This document shows positions 45,773 through 53,866 of a stretch of DNA of 64,000 nt, in pieces (the first letter of the stretch is position 1; the number at the start of each line of letters is the position of its first letter). The notes beneath the pieces were generated by a model, which saw only the letters and a list, made by a program, of their open reading frames with translations, did no database searches and was not told the origin of the DNA. The position numbers and the translations under genes are program-made. The DNA is from Pedobacter ginsengisoli (GTDB taxonomy: Bacteria > Bacteroidota > Bacteroidia > Sphingobacteriales > Sphingobacteriaceae), in the NCBI RefSeq assembly GCF_030244015.1, contig NZ_JASSYX010000001.1, positions 1,488,001 to 1,552,000 of the forward strand, in the 5' to 3' direction.

Positions 45773-45816
45773 GCGCAACTCAAAAGTTGCGCGTAAATTA
45801 GCAACTCAAAAGTTGC
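45773..45816 (+). promoter_or_regulatory. Twin operators of the ArsR-type repressor
   Basis: Two identical palindromic cores GCAACT-CAAA-AGTTGC. The first is extended to GCGCAACT/AGTTGCGC (45773-45792), the second lies at 45801-45816, centre to centre 26 bases, just 12 bases before the repressor ATG. The dyad with a short spacer and placement over the expected promoter is the classic autoregulatory design of ArsR-type repressors. Confidence 0.8.
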
Positions 45817-45828
45817 ACGTTTAATAAA

Positions 45829-46149
45829 ATGAAACCAGATATATTTCAGGCAATAGCCGATCCAACCCGCAGAGCCATTTTAACTTTAGTTGCCATTCAG
45901 GCATTAACGCCTAATGCGATGGCCGAAAAATTTGATATGACCCGGCAGGCGGTATCGAAACATATTAAAGTATTGCACGAGTGTGAATTAATTACACCTG
46001 AGTATAGCGGCAGGGAGATTTATTATCACTTTAATGCAAAAAAAATGCAAGAGTTTGACAACTGGGTAGCCCAATTCAGACAAAGCTGGGAAATTCAATT
46101 TAGTCAACTTGACGAATTATTATCAACAATTAAAGAACAGAAAAAATGA
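45829..46149 (+). CDS. ArsR-type transcriptional repressor
   Basis: A 106-residue winged-helix repressor: [19 protein letters not shown], then the recognition region [20 protein letters not shown] and wing [20 protein letters not shown]. No metal-binding CxC motif is present, so it belongs to the large non-metal ArsR group that pairs with AHSA1/SRPBCC proteins. It overlaps the following gene by four bases (ATGA) and sits behind two palindromic operators, so it should repress its own three-gene operon. Confidence 0.9.
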   Translation: MKPDIFQAIADPTRRAILTLVAIQALTPNAMAEKFDMTRQAVSKHIKVLHECELITPEYSGREIYYHFNAKKMQEFDNWVAQFRQSWEIQFSQLDELLSTIKEQKK

Positions 46150-46643
46150 ACAACGATTTGCTATTTGATTTTAATGTTGACAAAGCAGCGAAAACTGTAT
46201 TGATAACCAGGGAGTTTAATGCTGGACTTCCTTTAGTATGGGATGCTTTTACTAAGCCAGAGCTGTTGGACCAATGGGGAGCGCCTGCACCAATGCGCGC
46301 CAGGACTAAGTATATGGATTTCAAAGTGGGAGGGCAAAGGTTTTATGCTATGATAAGCCCTGACGGACAGGAGCGTTGGGCAATTCAGAGATATACATCC
46401 ATTACTCCGAAAACAAATTTTAAAATGTATAATTCTTTTGCAGACAAGGACGAAAGTCCTGAATTGCCGGGTTCTGAATGGGATTATATTTTCAGTGAAA
46501 AAGATGGCAGGACGAAAGTAAGTATCACCATTTTTAACGAATCGCTTGCCCGCATGGAGAGGATGATTGAAATGGGCTTCACAGAAGGAGTCAAGATGAC
46601 AATGAACAATTTAGATCAACTATTGGAAAAAATTAAAAAATAA
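46146..46643 (+). CDS. AHSA1/SRPBCC-domain protein
   Basis: A 165-residue START-like protein of the AHSA1 family: [20 protein letters not shown] at the start, [11 protein letters not shown], then [16 protein letters not shown] and C-terminal helix [19 protein letters not shown]. The helix-grip fold forms a hydrophobic pocket; the ligand is unknown. It is translated by overlap from the ArsR gene, a widespread pairing in which the repressor probably responds to the same small molecule. Confidence 0.9.
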   Translation: MNNDLLFDFNVDKAAKTVLITREFNAGLPLVWDAFTKPELLDQWGAPAPMRARTKYMDFKVGGQRFYAMISPDGQERWAIQRYTSITPKTNFKMYNSFADKDESPELPGSEWDYIFSEKDGRTKVSITIFNESLARMERMIEMGFTEGVKMTMNNLDQLLEKIKK

Positions 46644-46647
46644 AAAT

Positions 46648-47076
46648 ATGAGAACAATCAATCCGTGGATCAACTTTAATGGCAACGCCGAAGAAGCATT
46701 CACCTTTTACAAATCAGTTTTTGGCGGGGATTTCACAAAGATCATCCGCTTCAAGGATCTGTCGGGTCCTGAATTTCAGGTTGCAGAAAATGAAGCAAAT
46801 AAAATAATGTACATCGGTTTATCTATCGGCAAGCATAATGTGTTAATAGCCAATGATGTTCCGGAATTTATGGGCCAGGTAAACGAAAACGAAAACAGGT
46901 CTAAAATAGTCGCAAGCACTGAAAGTCGTGAAGAAGCCGACAAAATTTTTAATGGTTTATCAGCCGGTGGAGAGGTTGAAGGCGATATTGGTGATACGCC
47001 ATGGGGCACCTATGCCGGAATGTTTAGGGATAAATATGGCATTGAATGGATTGTGGAATTTGACTCGGGCTTATAA
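46648..47076 (+). CDS. VOC-family protein (PhnB-like)
   Basis: A 142-residue vicinal-oxygen-chelate protein of the PhnB/DUF1338-like subgroup: INPWINFNGNAEEAFTFYKS, FGGDFTKIIRFKDL, ADKIFNGLSAGGEVEGDIGD and the closing GMFRDKYGIEWIVEF. The fold of paired beta-alpha-beta units binds metal or small molecules; some relatives give resistance to bleomycin-type drugs, but this subgroup has no proven substrate. Third gene of the ArsR operon (4-base gap). Its end overlaps the convergent small gene by six bases. Confidence 0.9.
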   Translation: MRTINPWINFNGNAEEAFTFYKSVFGGDFTKIIRFKDLSGPEFQVAENEANKIMYIGLSIGKHNVLIANDVPEFMGQVNENENRSKIVASTESREEADKIFNGLSAGGEVEGDIGDTPWGTYAGMFRDKYGIEWIVEFDSGL

Positions 47077-47262
47077 GCTTCCTGGCTCCATTTTTTCCTG
47101 CAACTGATGGTACAGGGTTTTGAACCGGTCAAGTTCCGAACTAAGGACAGAATCGTTTGGAGTAAGTTGCAATTGCTTTTCCAATGGGTCAATCAATTTA
47201 CCAAGGGTTTCCATTAGTGTCTGATAATTGAGTTCCTTCGATGTTTGTGTTGTTTTTAACAT
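47071..47262 (-). CDS. Small hypothetical helical protein
   Basis: A 63-residue protein, mostly amphipathic helix (LMETLGKLIDPLEKQLQLTP, then SELDRFKTLYHQLQEKM), probably a coiled coil. No membrane segment. It overlaps the end of the VOC gene tail to tail by six bases. Codon use is normal. Its reality rests on the regular heptad pattern and the clean gap before it. Confidence 0.5.
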   Translation of the reverse strand: MLKTTQTSKELNYQTLMETLGKLIDPLEKQLQLTPNDSVLSSELDRFKTLYHQLQEKMEPGSL

Positions 47263-47406
47263 AATTTGTACAATAAGGGTTGATTACAGGATGTAAACGA
47301 AGCTACGAATTAATAGCATATTACATTGAAAGTAAATTATTTATTACAAGGGATGAGGAAGATGGCCATCTGTTTATTCCGGGGATGGAGAAATATGATG
47401 TGCCGA

Positions 47407-47437
47407 TTGTGATTTTAGTTTGAATTGTGTAACTTTG
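47407..47437 (+). promoter_or_regulatory. Promoter of the AraC-type gene
   Basis: TTG at 47407-47409 and TAACTTTG at 47430-47437, spacer 20 bases, fit the Bacteroidota consensus. The ATG at 47442 is only five bases beyond, so the transcript would begin at or next to the start codon (leaderless or nearly so). Confidence 0.45.
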
Positions 47438-47441
47438 ATTT

Positions 47442-48344
47442 ATGGCACATACGGAAACCCTGGAAGATTTTTATAAGCAAAAGTTTAACTGTCTGCCTGA
47501 TAACTTCACCCAGGATATCGGGCACTTTAATGTTTTCAGATCTGAAGATACTCATAGTTCTGCTGCGAAACCGATTCAGTATAGTCGCCGGGATTTTTAT
47601 AAAATCAGTTTGTTCAGAGGTAAGGGGATCGTGCATTATGCAGATAAAAGTATCGAGATGGATGGATCGGCATTGGTATTTTTTAATCCGATAGTTCCGT
47701 ATACCTTCGAAAACCTCAATAAGACGCATAGCGGCAGGTTTTGCATTTATAAGGAATCCTTTTTTACCGAGATGCTGCGCAACAATGTCCATCAATTGCC
47801 GATGTTTTCTCCCGGAGCGAATCCTGTTTATGTGCTTAACGAGGAACAGGATGCCTATGTGTTCGCTATTTTCGAAAAGATGCTGGCAGAGATCAATTCT
47901 GATTACATCTTTAAATATGACCTGCTTCGCAGCTATGTTACGGAGCTGCTTCATTATGCCATGAAGATTCAGCCTTCTGACAGGCTCTTTCAGCACCCGG
48001 ATGCCAATTCACGTATTACAGCTATTTTCACAGAGCTTCTGGAACGGCAGTTTCCTATCGAATCCCCATCGCAAAGATTTGGCCTGCGCTCTGCCAAGGA
48101 TTTTGCCGACCGGCTGTCCGTACATGTGAACCACCTCAACCGCGCGGTTCGTCAGACGACCGGAAAGACAACGACTGATCATATTATGGAGCGCCTGACC
48201 ATTGAAGCAAGGGCACTTTTACGTCATACCAACTGGAACGTTTCCGAGATCAGCTACTGCCTGGGTTTTGAGGCACCTACTCATTTTAATAATTTTTTCA
48301 AAAAACAGACCAGTACTACGCCTTCTGCATTTCGTCTTGCTTGA
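47442..48344 (+). CDS. AraC-family transcriptional regulator
   Basis: A 300-residue regulator with an N-terminal cupin-like sensor (about 20-170, FYKISLFRGKGIVHYADKSI) and C-terminal double helix-turn-helix (about 200-298, AKDFADRLSVHVNHLNRAVR and NVSEISYCLGFEAPTHFNNF). The second recognition helix carries the AraC signature. The inducer is unknown. The SDR gene starts 81 bases downstream on the same strand and is the most likely target. Confidence 0.93.
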   Translation: MAHTETLEDFYKQKFNCLPDNFTQDIGHFNVFRSEDTHSSAAKPIQYSRRDFYKISLFRGKGIVHYADKSIEMDGSALVFFNPIVPYTFENLNKTHSGRFCIYKESFFTEMLRNNVHQLPMFSPGANPVYVLNEEQDAYVFAIFEKMLAEINSDYIFKYDLLRSYVTELLHYAMKIQPSDRLFQHPDANSRITAIFTELLERQFPIESPSQRFGLRSAKDFADRLSVHVNHLNRAVRQTTGKTTTDHIMERLTIEARALLRHTNWNVSEISYCLGFEAPTHFNNFFKKQTSTTPSAFRLA

Positions 48345-48425
48345 ATTTCGTAATCATTGGTTTGAATAATGTATACGTTCCGTGTGTGTTCCGTCATACT
48401 TTTGTATTATCAAAACAAAAGAGAT

Positions 48426-49265
48426 ATGGAGAACATCAGAACTTGGTTTATAACAGGCGCTTCTAAAGGATTTGGATTAAGTCTGGTCAGGCAATTACTT
48501 GAGGCGGGTCAGAATGTTGCTGCTACTTCCCGCGATTTGGACGCACTGGTAGCTGCTGTGGGGAGAACTGCACCTAATTTTTTGCCGCTGGAGGTAGATC
48601 TTGCTAATGAGGACAGCGTGGGTTGTGCCCTTCATCAAACAAATGCGGCTTTTAAAAGTATAGATGTGGTCATCAATAATGCAGGTTATGGTATCGGCGG
48701 CAGCATTGAGGAATTGAGTGACCGCGAGACGCGCGATTGCTTTGAAATAAATGTCTTTGGAACGCTGAACGTCATCCGCACAGTGATGCCTTATATGCGG
48801 GCACAGATGTCGGGTCACATTATCAATATTTCCTCTATAGCGGGTATTGCCGCTACAAGCGGCTGGGCTGTTTATGCGGCTACAAAGTTTTCGGTGGTCG
48901 GATTGTCTGAGGTATTGGCGCAGGATGTTGCGGAATTTGGTGTTAAAGTAACAGTAGTTGCTCCTGGTGCTTTCCGGACTAGTTTTCTAAATACGGATTC
49001 CATCAATATCGCACAGCATACCATTCGGGAATATACAACAGTGCATAATGCCCAGGAATTGCTTCTGACAAAAGATGGTAAGCAGGATGGGGATCCGGAA
49101 AAGGCGGCTGCTGCGATTATTGATGTTGCGTTTATGGAGAATCCGCCACTTTATTTGCTGCTTGGTGATGATGCTTTCAATCGCGCTATGGCAAAGCTGG
49201 AACGGCTGAAAAAGGAGTTTTTGCTTAATGAGGAGTTGTCGAAGGCGATGGCTTATCATGGCTAG
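48426..49265 (+). CDS. Classical SDR-family oxidoreductase
   Basis: A 279-residue NAD(P)-dependent dehydrogenase with the complete classical motif set: TGASKGFG (about residues 10-17), NNAGYG, ISSIAG for the catalytic Ser, and YAATK for Tyr and Lys. The C-terminal region (EDPEKAAAAI-like GDPEKAAAAIIDVAFMENPP, LLLGDDAF) is that of the subgroup often annotated as oxidoreductase or short-chain dehydrogenase with unknown substrate. A -7-like TACTTTTG lies at 48397-48404. Start at 48426, after GAGAT. Confidence 0.92.
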   Translation: MENIRTWFITGASKGFGLSLVRQLLEAGQNVAATSRDLDALVAAVGRTAPNFLPLEVDLANEDSVGCALHQTNAAFKSIDVVINNAGYGIGGSIEELSDRETRDCFEINVFGTLNVIRTVMPYMRAQMSGHIINISSIAGIAATSGWAVYAATKFSVVGLSEVLAQDVAEFGVKVTVVAPGAFRTSFLNTDSINIAQHTIREYTTVHNAQELLLTKDGKQDGDPEKAAAAIIDVAFMENPPLYLLLGDDAFNRAMAKLERLKKEFLLNEELSKAMAYHG

Positions 49266-49273
49266 CCCTTACT

Positions 49274-49305
49274 TTAGGATTTTCGGTAGGAAATACGTAT
49301 ATTTG
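49274..49305 (+). promoter_or_regulatory. Promoter and long leader of the small basic protein gene
   Basis: TTTA at 49274-49277 and a perfect TATATTTG at 49298-49305, spacer 20 bases. Transcription from here gives a leader of about 105 bases, which holds a hairpin TACAGG-CATA-CCTGTA at 49361-49376. A long structured leader is a feature of cold-shock mRNAs. Confidence 0.45.
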
Positions 49306-49414
49306 CACACAAGGGACAATTATACTCTTCTCGATTCTCATTACCCTTCATCATCTTTTATACAGGCATACCTGTAAACGCAGAGAAGTTATTTTTTAAC
49401 GAAAACATCAATTT

Positions 49415-49600
49415 ATGGCTAAATCTCAGGCAACTTTTATGAAAAAGCAACTTGAAAAAAACAGACAAAAGAAAAAAGAAGATAAGGAGCAACGCAAGTT
49501 GGAGCGCCAGCAAAATTCTACGGGTTCTGACCTGGAAAGCATGATGGCCTGGGTAAATGAGTTTGGAGAAATCGTGAATACCCCACCGGAGAAAAAGTAA
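49415..49600 (+). CDS. Small lysine-rich helical protein
   Basis: A 61-residue protein: a strongly basic helix (KKQLEKNRQKKKEDKEQRKL) followed by an acidic end with MMAWVNEFGEIVNTPP. Proteins of this kind are found in Bacteroidota next to cold-shock-domain genes or encoded as the N-terminal part of them (from memory); here no cold-shock domain follows. The basic helix suggests RNA or ribosome binding. Confidence 0.7.
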   Translation: MAKSQATFMKKQLEKNRQKKKEDKEQRKLERQQNSTGSDLESMMAWVNEFGEIVNTPPEKK

Positions 49601-49603
49601 AAA

Positions 49604-50041
49604 TCAGCTCTCATTGTTGGAGTGTAACCCTTGAAGTGCTTCTTTTGCAAGTGTCTTATACTCTTTTACAACTTCTTTTTCAATATAGTGTTCTAATGCT
49701 GCAATTTGTTCGGGTTTTGGCAGGTGGAATTTCTTCATCATCATTTCGCCGTACCGGCGGCTGGCTTTATTGTATTCATTTCTCAGGTAGGTGATTTTTG
49801 CGGAAAAAGTTTCTTTTTTTGCTGGGACTTCGATGCCCAGATGTTGTGAGATCTCTTCAACCTGACTGCTGTGTTTTTGAAGCTGGGTATCTGGATCGTC
49901 GAGGTTGGAAAGGGCAGAATATAAAAGGTAGAGCCGGTCGACTGGTTTGTTTTCATTGTTTAACGCTTCATTGATTAGTGAAAGCGCCTCATCTTCACGA
50001 TTAAGCAGGAGCAATTGTTCTGCGATTCGCTGCGCCATCAT
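49604..50041 (-). CDS. TPR-like protein, downstream half of a split gene
   Basis: A 145-residue helical protein. Its start (RIAEQLLLLNREDEALSLIN) continues the TPR helices found at the end of the preceding reading frame, while the middle (AKITYLRNEYNKASRRYGEM) is a long charged helix. It overlaps the upstream frame by ATGA. Removing one TA from the tract TATATATATAT just upstream would fuse the two frames into one protein of about 230 residues, so it may be part of a frameshifted or phase-variable gene. Confidence 0.6.
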   Translation of the reverse strand: MMAQRIAEQLLLLNREDEALSLINEALNNENKPVDRLYLLYSALSNLDDPDTQLQKHSSQVEEISQHLGIEVPAKKETFSAKITYLRNEYNKASRRYGEMMMKKFHLPKPEQIAALEHYIEKEVVKEYKTLAKEALQGLHSNNES

Positions 50042-50286
50042 GGTTGGATATATATATAGGTTTGGTCCTTGTACAATTGTGTAAATGCCTCGATTGCCTC
50101 TTCGTGTCTCTGTGTGTTGGCTAGGGCATCAGCCCTTAGATAGATGAAGGTACTTTGGTTTGTTTTGAAGTCTTCGTGTGTGCTGAACTCATTAATAAAA
50201 GCCTGTAAACGTTCTAGTTGTCCATCTGGAATCAAGTAATGGTTGATGTTGAGTTTTTTAAGTTTCGCATCGAATTGTGTATTCAT
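50038..50286 (-). CDS. TPR-like protein, upstream half of a split gene
   Basis: An 82-residue frame with TPR character (LERLQAFINEFSTHEDFKTN, then YLRADALANTQRHEEAIEAF) that breaks off within the TA repeat after QLYKDQTYIYIQP. A TPR unit normally needs a following helix, which is present in the next frame (MMAQRIAEQLLLLNREDEAL). Either a true short protein coupled by ATGA to the next, or the front part of one gene. Confidence 0.6.
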   Translation of the reverse strand: MNTQFDAKLKKLNINHYLIPDGQLERLQAFINEFSTHEDFKTNQSTFIYLRADALANTQRHEEAIEAFTQLYKDQTYIYIQP

Positions 50287-50436
50287 AAGCGTTGAATATA
50301 GTTATTTTTTTGGATCAGAAATAAAAAGATAGAATTCTGCAGGCCGTTAAATAATAACGTTGATGTATGGCTAAGGTAATTAGAAGAAAAAGTCCGTATT
50401 GGTTTGAATATGAACATTTTTTAGATAAATTGGGGG

Positions 50437-52011
50437 ATGAGTCATCCGATTTTACAAAGACTGATAAGCGAGCACTTAGGCAGTTCTTTTGTTCCTGAGC
50501 CCTACAAACGATTGTTTGATGATTTGGATATTGCCCTGCGGCAACTCAGCGCGGATACCTTTTTCAATTCGATGGCGGAGGTTTTCTATTCCGTTTCTAT
50601 GCAAAATAACAGGAACAGCGAGCTTTTGCAGATGTCTCCAGCCTGCAAATCTGTTTATGGGTATAATGCGGAGGAATTCTTTACTGACCCGGACCTGTGG
50701 TTCAAGGTCATTTTAGACGAAGATAAACATTTGGTGACTTCAGGTATGCCTCTACTCGCGGCGGGACAAACCACTGACAGCGAGTATCGTATTCTCCATA
50801 AAGATGGCAGTATTCGCTGGGTGGAGTCGAAGATCACTCCAATGCTGGATGAGCACAAAAAACTAGTGCGGATCGACGGTATCATCTTTGACATCACAAC
50901 CAGGAAGGAGGCTGAACTTGCCAGAATGCAAGCAGATCTAAAGTTTCGTGCTTTGATCGAGAATTCGATGGATGCGATAACTGTGTCTAATGACAAACTG
51001 GTCTTTACATTTGCAAGCTCGTCGATGTCGGTGATCACGGGTGTTTCTCCGGACGAGTTTGTGGGTACGAGCATTCTGAAATATATCCATCCGGAGGATC
51101 GTGAGCGAATGGGAGACTTATTGGGCCTATTACTGAAAGAGCCTGGCAAAGCCTTTCTGTTTCAGATGCGGATTAAACGTAGTGACGGACAATGGAGGTG
51201 GACGGAGGGTTATGTAAGTAACTTGCTGGACGAGCCGGCCGTTAACGGATACATTGCAAATTTCAGGGACGTTACTGAGCGCAGGCAATATGAGGCCGCG
51301 CTCGAGGCTTCTAATGCGCAATTGGCCAAGACCAATCAGGAACTGGATCGCTTTGTTTATAGTGTCTCTCATGATCTCCGGGCTCCTTTGGCTTCTATAT
51401 TGGGCCTGATTCTGCTTACACAGCATGAAGCAACCGATCAGAATCTGCTGGAAAACCTGTCTATGATGAAGCAAAGTGTTGAAAAACTGGACGTATTTAT
51501 TCTTGATATTTTGGACTATGCCCGGAATGCCCGCATGGAGATCAAAAGCCGAAAGATCGACTTTCCTGAAATGCTGGAACAGATCAAAACGGACCTGAAG
51601 TTCATCAATGCTGCTGATAATTCGAAGTTTGACATCAGGATTGAAATAGAGGACAATGATGCCTTCTACTCAGACAGAAAAAGAATTCACGTGATTCTGA
51701 ATAACCTGATATCGAATGCGATCAGATATAGCAATCCGCAGGAGGAGAACCCTTTTGTTGAGGTGAAGATCTATTTTGACAGTTGTGGAGCGTGGCTATT
51801 GGTGAAAGACAATGGTATAGGCATTGGTGAAGCGCATCATGAAAAGATATTTGACATGTTTTACAGGGTATCAAAAAAATCGAACGGCTCTGGTCTTGGG
51901 TTATATCTGGTAAAGGAAACTGTCGAAAAGCTGAAGGGAACAATAGAATTTAGCTCTGAGCCTAATGTGGGTACCCGGTTCCTGATCTTTTTACCTAACA
52001 TGATGCCGTAG
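50437..52011 (+). CDS. PAS-domain sensor histidine kinase
   Basis: A 524-residue soluble kinase: N-terminal about 55 residues, two PAS domains (about 55-165 and 168-285) each with a PAC-like end (RIDGIIFDITTRKEAE, NGYIANFRDVTERRQYE), a HisKA domain with phospho-acceptor His312 in VSHDLRAP, and an HATPase domain with NLISNAIRYS (N box), DNGIGIG (G1) and GSGLGLYLVKE (G2). No membrane helix, so it senses a cytoplasmic signal. No response regulator is adjacent, so it is an orphan kinase. Confidence 0.93.
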   Translation: MSHPILQRLISEHLGSSFVPEPYKRLFDDLDIALRQLSADTFFNSMAEVFYSVSMQNNRNSELLQMSPACKSVYGYNAEEFFTDPDLWFKVILDEDKHLVTSGMPLLAAGQTTDSEYRILHKDGSIRWVESKITPMLDEHKKLVRIDGIIFDITTRKEAELARMQADLKFRALIENSMDAITVSNDKLVFTFASSSMSVITGVSPDEFVGTSILKYIHPEDRERMGDLLGLLLKEPGKAFLFQMRIKRSDGQWRWTEGYVSNLLDEPAVNGYIANFRDVTERRQYEAALEASNAQLAKTNQELDRFVYSVSHDLRAPLASILGLILLTQHEATDQNLLENLSMMKQSVEKLDVFILDILDYARNARMEIKSRKIDFPEMLEQIKTDLKFINAADNSKFDIRIEIEDNDAFYSDRKRIHVILNNLISNAIRYSNPQEENPFVEVKIYFDSCGAWLLVKDNGIGIGEAHHEKIFDMFYRVSKKSNGSGLGLYLVKETVEKLKGTIEFSSEPNVGTRFLIFLPNMMP

Positions 52012-52123
52012 TTCGTTTCAATGGTTATTTTACTAATGGTGACACTGAGCACCTGAATCGGGCTGCAGTCCATTTTTTTGATACATCTGGCAAAATTGAG
52101 TAGCTTGCTGATAAATTTATCAA

Positions 52124-52288
52124 ATGAAAGGATCGTCTATTGTTGGTTTTAGCCCGGACCAGGGAAAGACCTGGACTTTTGCCTCTCCAGGTGAAAAGAC
52201 TGCTTCGGAGATGAAAGCAATGATACCAAGTTACAACCAGCATCTGGTTTTACTAAAGCCTGAGACCCCGGTTTTCAGGACTTATTAA
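52124..52288 (+). CDS. Small ORF, possibly a gene remnant
   Basis: A 54-residue frame in the 363-base gap after the kinase: IVGFSPDQGKTWTFASPGEK, then MKAMIPSYNQHLVLLKPETP. It reads like the C-terminal end of a larger protein with one Asp-box-like repeat (SPDQGKTW). An in-frame stop just before the ATG shows it is not continuous with any upstream gene. No clear promoter. Best seen as a decayed fragment or a very short gene. Confidence 0.35.
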   Translation: MKGSSIVGFSPDQGKTWTFASPGEKTASEMKAMIPSYNQHLVLLKPETPVFRTY

Positions 52289-52374
52289 AGAAGTCTCTTT
52301 CATTAATTTTTTTTCTTTGTCTTGCGAAATTAAAGATTGATGACATGAAAAAATTAGCTTTGGCTTTTTGGTGA

Positions 52375-53601
52375 TTATGCTGCGATCGCTTCTTGGTTTT
52401 TCCCTTTTGCAAATCGGTTGATGACCATTGCGGCAGCGGTGTCGCCGGTAGCATTGAGCAATGTGGCTACGGGATCGATCAGGGTGCCTATGATGATGGC
52501 CGGTGGCAGGGCTTCTGATGGAAATCCGTAGGCTGATATGAAGAGCAGTTCGCCAATATAACCTCCATTTGGGATACCGCCTTCTACCACGCTGACTAAT
52601 ACAGTGATCCCCAGGGCAAGCAGGATGACCTCGGCACTGTTAAAGCTCTTGCCAAACATGGCAAATACAACCGTCATTTTTAGAATAGAGGAGATGCTGG
52701 AACCGTCTTTGTGCAGTGTTGCTCCAAGTGGGATGGTGATGCCTGCAATAACCTCATTGATGCCCATCTTTTTTGCGGCGGCAAGGTTTGCTGGAAGGGT
52801 GGCTATACTGCTGCAGGTGGCTACCGCTGTAACTGATGGTACTATGTTGTTTTGCCAGTACCGGCGGATGCCTTTTATTCCTCCGGCAATGAAGGCATAA
52901 AGACTAAAGAATATGATATAGTAGAAGATACTGACGCCGTAGCCTATGCCAAGGATGTGCGCATAGGTGCCAAACAGCTCGGGCCCGAATACGGCGACCT
53001 GGTAGGCGAAATAGGCGCCAAGCCCAACTGGTCCTGCTTTCATAATGATGATGAAGACATTTTTAAAGACTTCATTGGCTGAGTTGAGAAAGTTTTTGAA
53101 AGGCAGTCCTTGTTGTCCGGATTTTAGGGTGCCGAAGCCAACCAATATTGCGATGATGATCAGCGCAAGCATATTCTTGCGGGAAAGCAGCAGGTAAAAT
53201 TCGCCGGTAGTGAATAGTTGTGTGATTGCATCTCGGGTGAGCTTGCCATTGGTTTCTTCGAGTATGGGTGGTGCTGTTTTGGCTACTTCCTGATGAACGG
53301 GGAACAGGCTGACGGCGGTGATGGTGAGCAGCGCGGCCAGAACCAGTGTGCCGAGGAATACGAGGGACATGATGGTCAGGATCCGGTTTAGTTTCTGGCC
53401 GCCTTCTATATTGGCTATTGCCGAGGAGATGACAAAGAATACAAGCGGAATGACTGCTACGAACAGCAGGTTGAGAAAGATATCGCCTATTGGCTTGAGT
53501 ATCTCCGCCTGCTTGCCGAAAACGACGCCGCAGATACTGCCAAGTGTAATGCCGACGAGCAACCAGGTGATACTGCTGTAATTTTTGAAGGTGCTGTTCA
53601 T
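52375..53601 (-). CDS. Dicarboxylate/amino acid:cation symporter (DAACS)
   Basis: A 408-residue inner-membrane symporter of the GltP/DctA family with about eight membrane helices plus hairpins. Motifs: the serine-rich hairpin equivalent CSSIATLPANLAAAKKMGIN, the hallmark IPLGATLHKDGSS in place of PxGATINMDG, and a C-terminal DPVATLLNATGDTAAAMVINRFA. It should move glutamate, aspartate or C4-dicarboxylates with Na+ or H+. The changes in the substrate motif suggest a somewhat different solute. Single gene. Confidence 0.92.
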   Translation of the reverse strand: MNSTFKNYSSITWLLVGITLGSICGVVFGKQAEILKPIGDIFLNLLFVAVIPLVFFVISSAIANIEGGQKLNRILTIMSLVFLGTLVLAALLTITAVSLFPVHQEVAKTAPPILEETNGKLTRDAITQLFTTGEFYLLLSRKNMLALIIIAILVGFGTLKSGQQGLPFKNFLNSANEVFKNVFIIIMKAGPVGLGAYFAYQVAVFGPELFGTYAHILGIGYGVSIFYYIIFFSLYAFIAGGIKGIRRYWQNNIVPSVTAVATCSSIATLPANLAAAKKMGINEVIAGITIPLGATLHKDGSSISSILKMTVVFAMFGKSFNSAEVILLALGITVLVSVVEGGIPNGGYIGELLFISAYGFPSEALPPAIIIGTLIDPVATLLNATGDTAAAMVINRFAKGKNQEAIAA

Positions 53602-53866
53602 GCCATACTTGTCAGGATTGTGATTGCTCCTAATTTAGCAAGATATTTTGAAATTATTGTATGGGTAGTTTGCGGTGGTTTAGGTTGATAAGTTTAAAAG
53701 GATAATGATGTACGTGGAGAGCTTTTGAGAAATATCATTACCGAATTTTAGAGACGATCTTTTTGCTTTTCATTGCTAAAATTTTCACAAAGTCAGGGAA
53801 GTCCTGGTTGGGTGTTGTTTATATTTGAATAATTTTAAAACTGTGTAAAAAACAATATAGTAAGCA

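Noticed and set aside
47415..47996. A 193-codon reverse open frame across the AraC-type gene
   Set aside because: Fully covered by the sensor domain of the AraC-type regulator on the other strand and without family features.
50367..50498. A 43-codon ORF overlapping the start of the PAS kinase gene (MAKVIRRKSPYWFEYEHFLD...)
   Set aside because: It looks somewhat protein-like but overlaps the kinase start by 62 bases, with no promoter or ribosome-binding signal of its own; it could be a leader peptide but the evidence is too thin.
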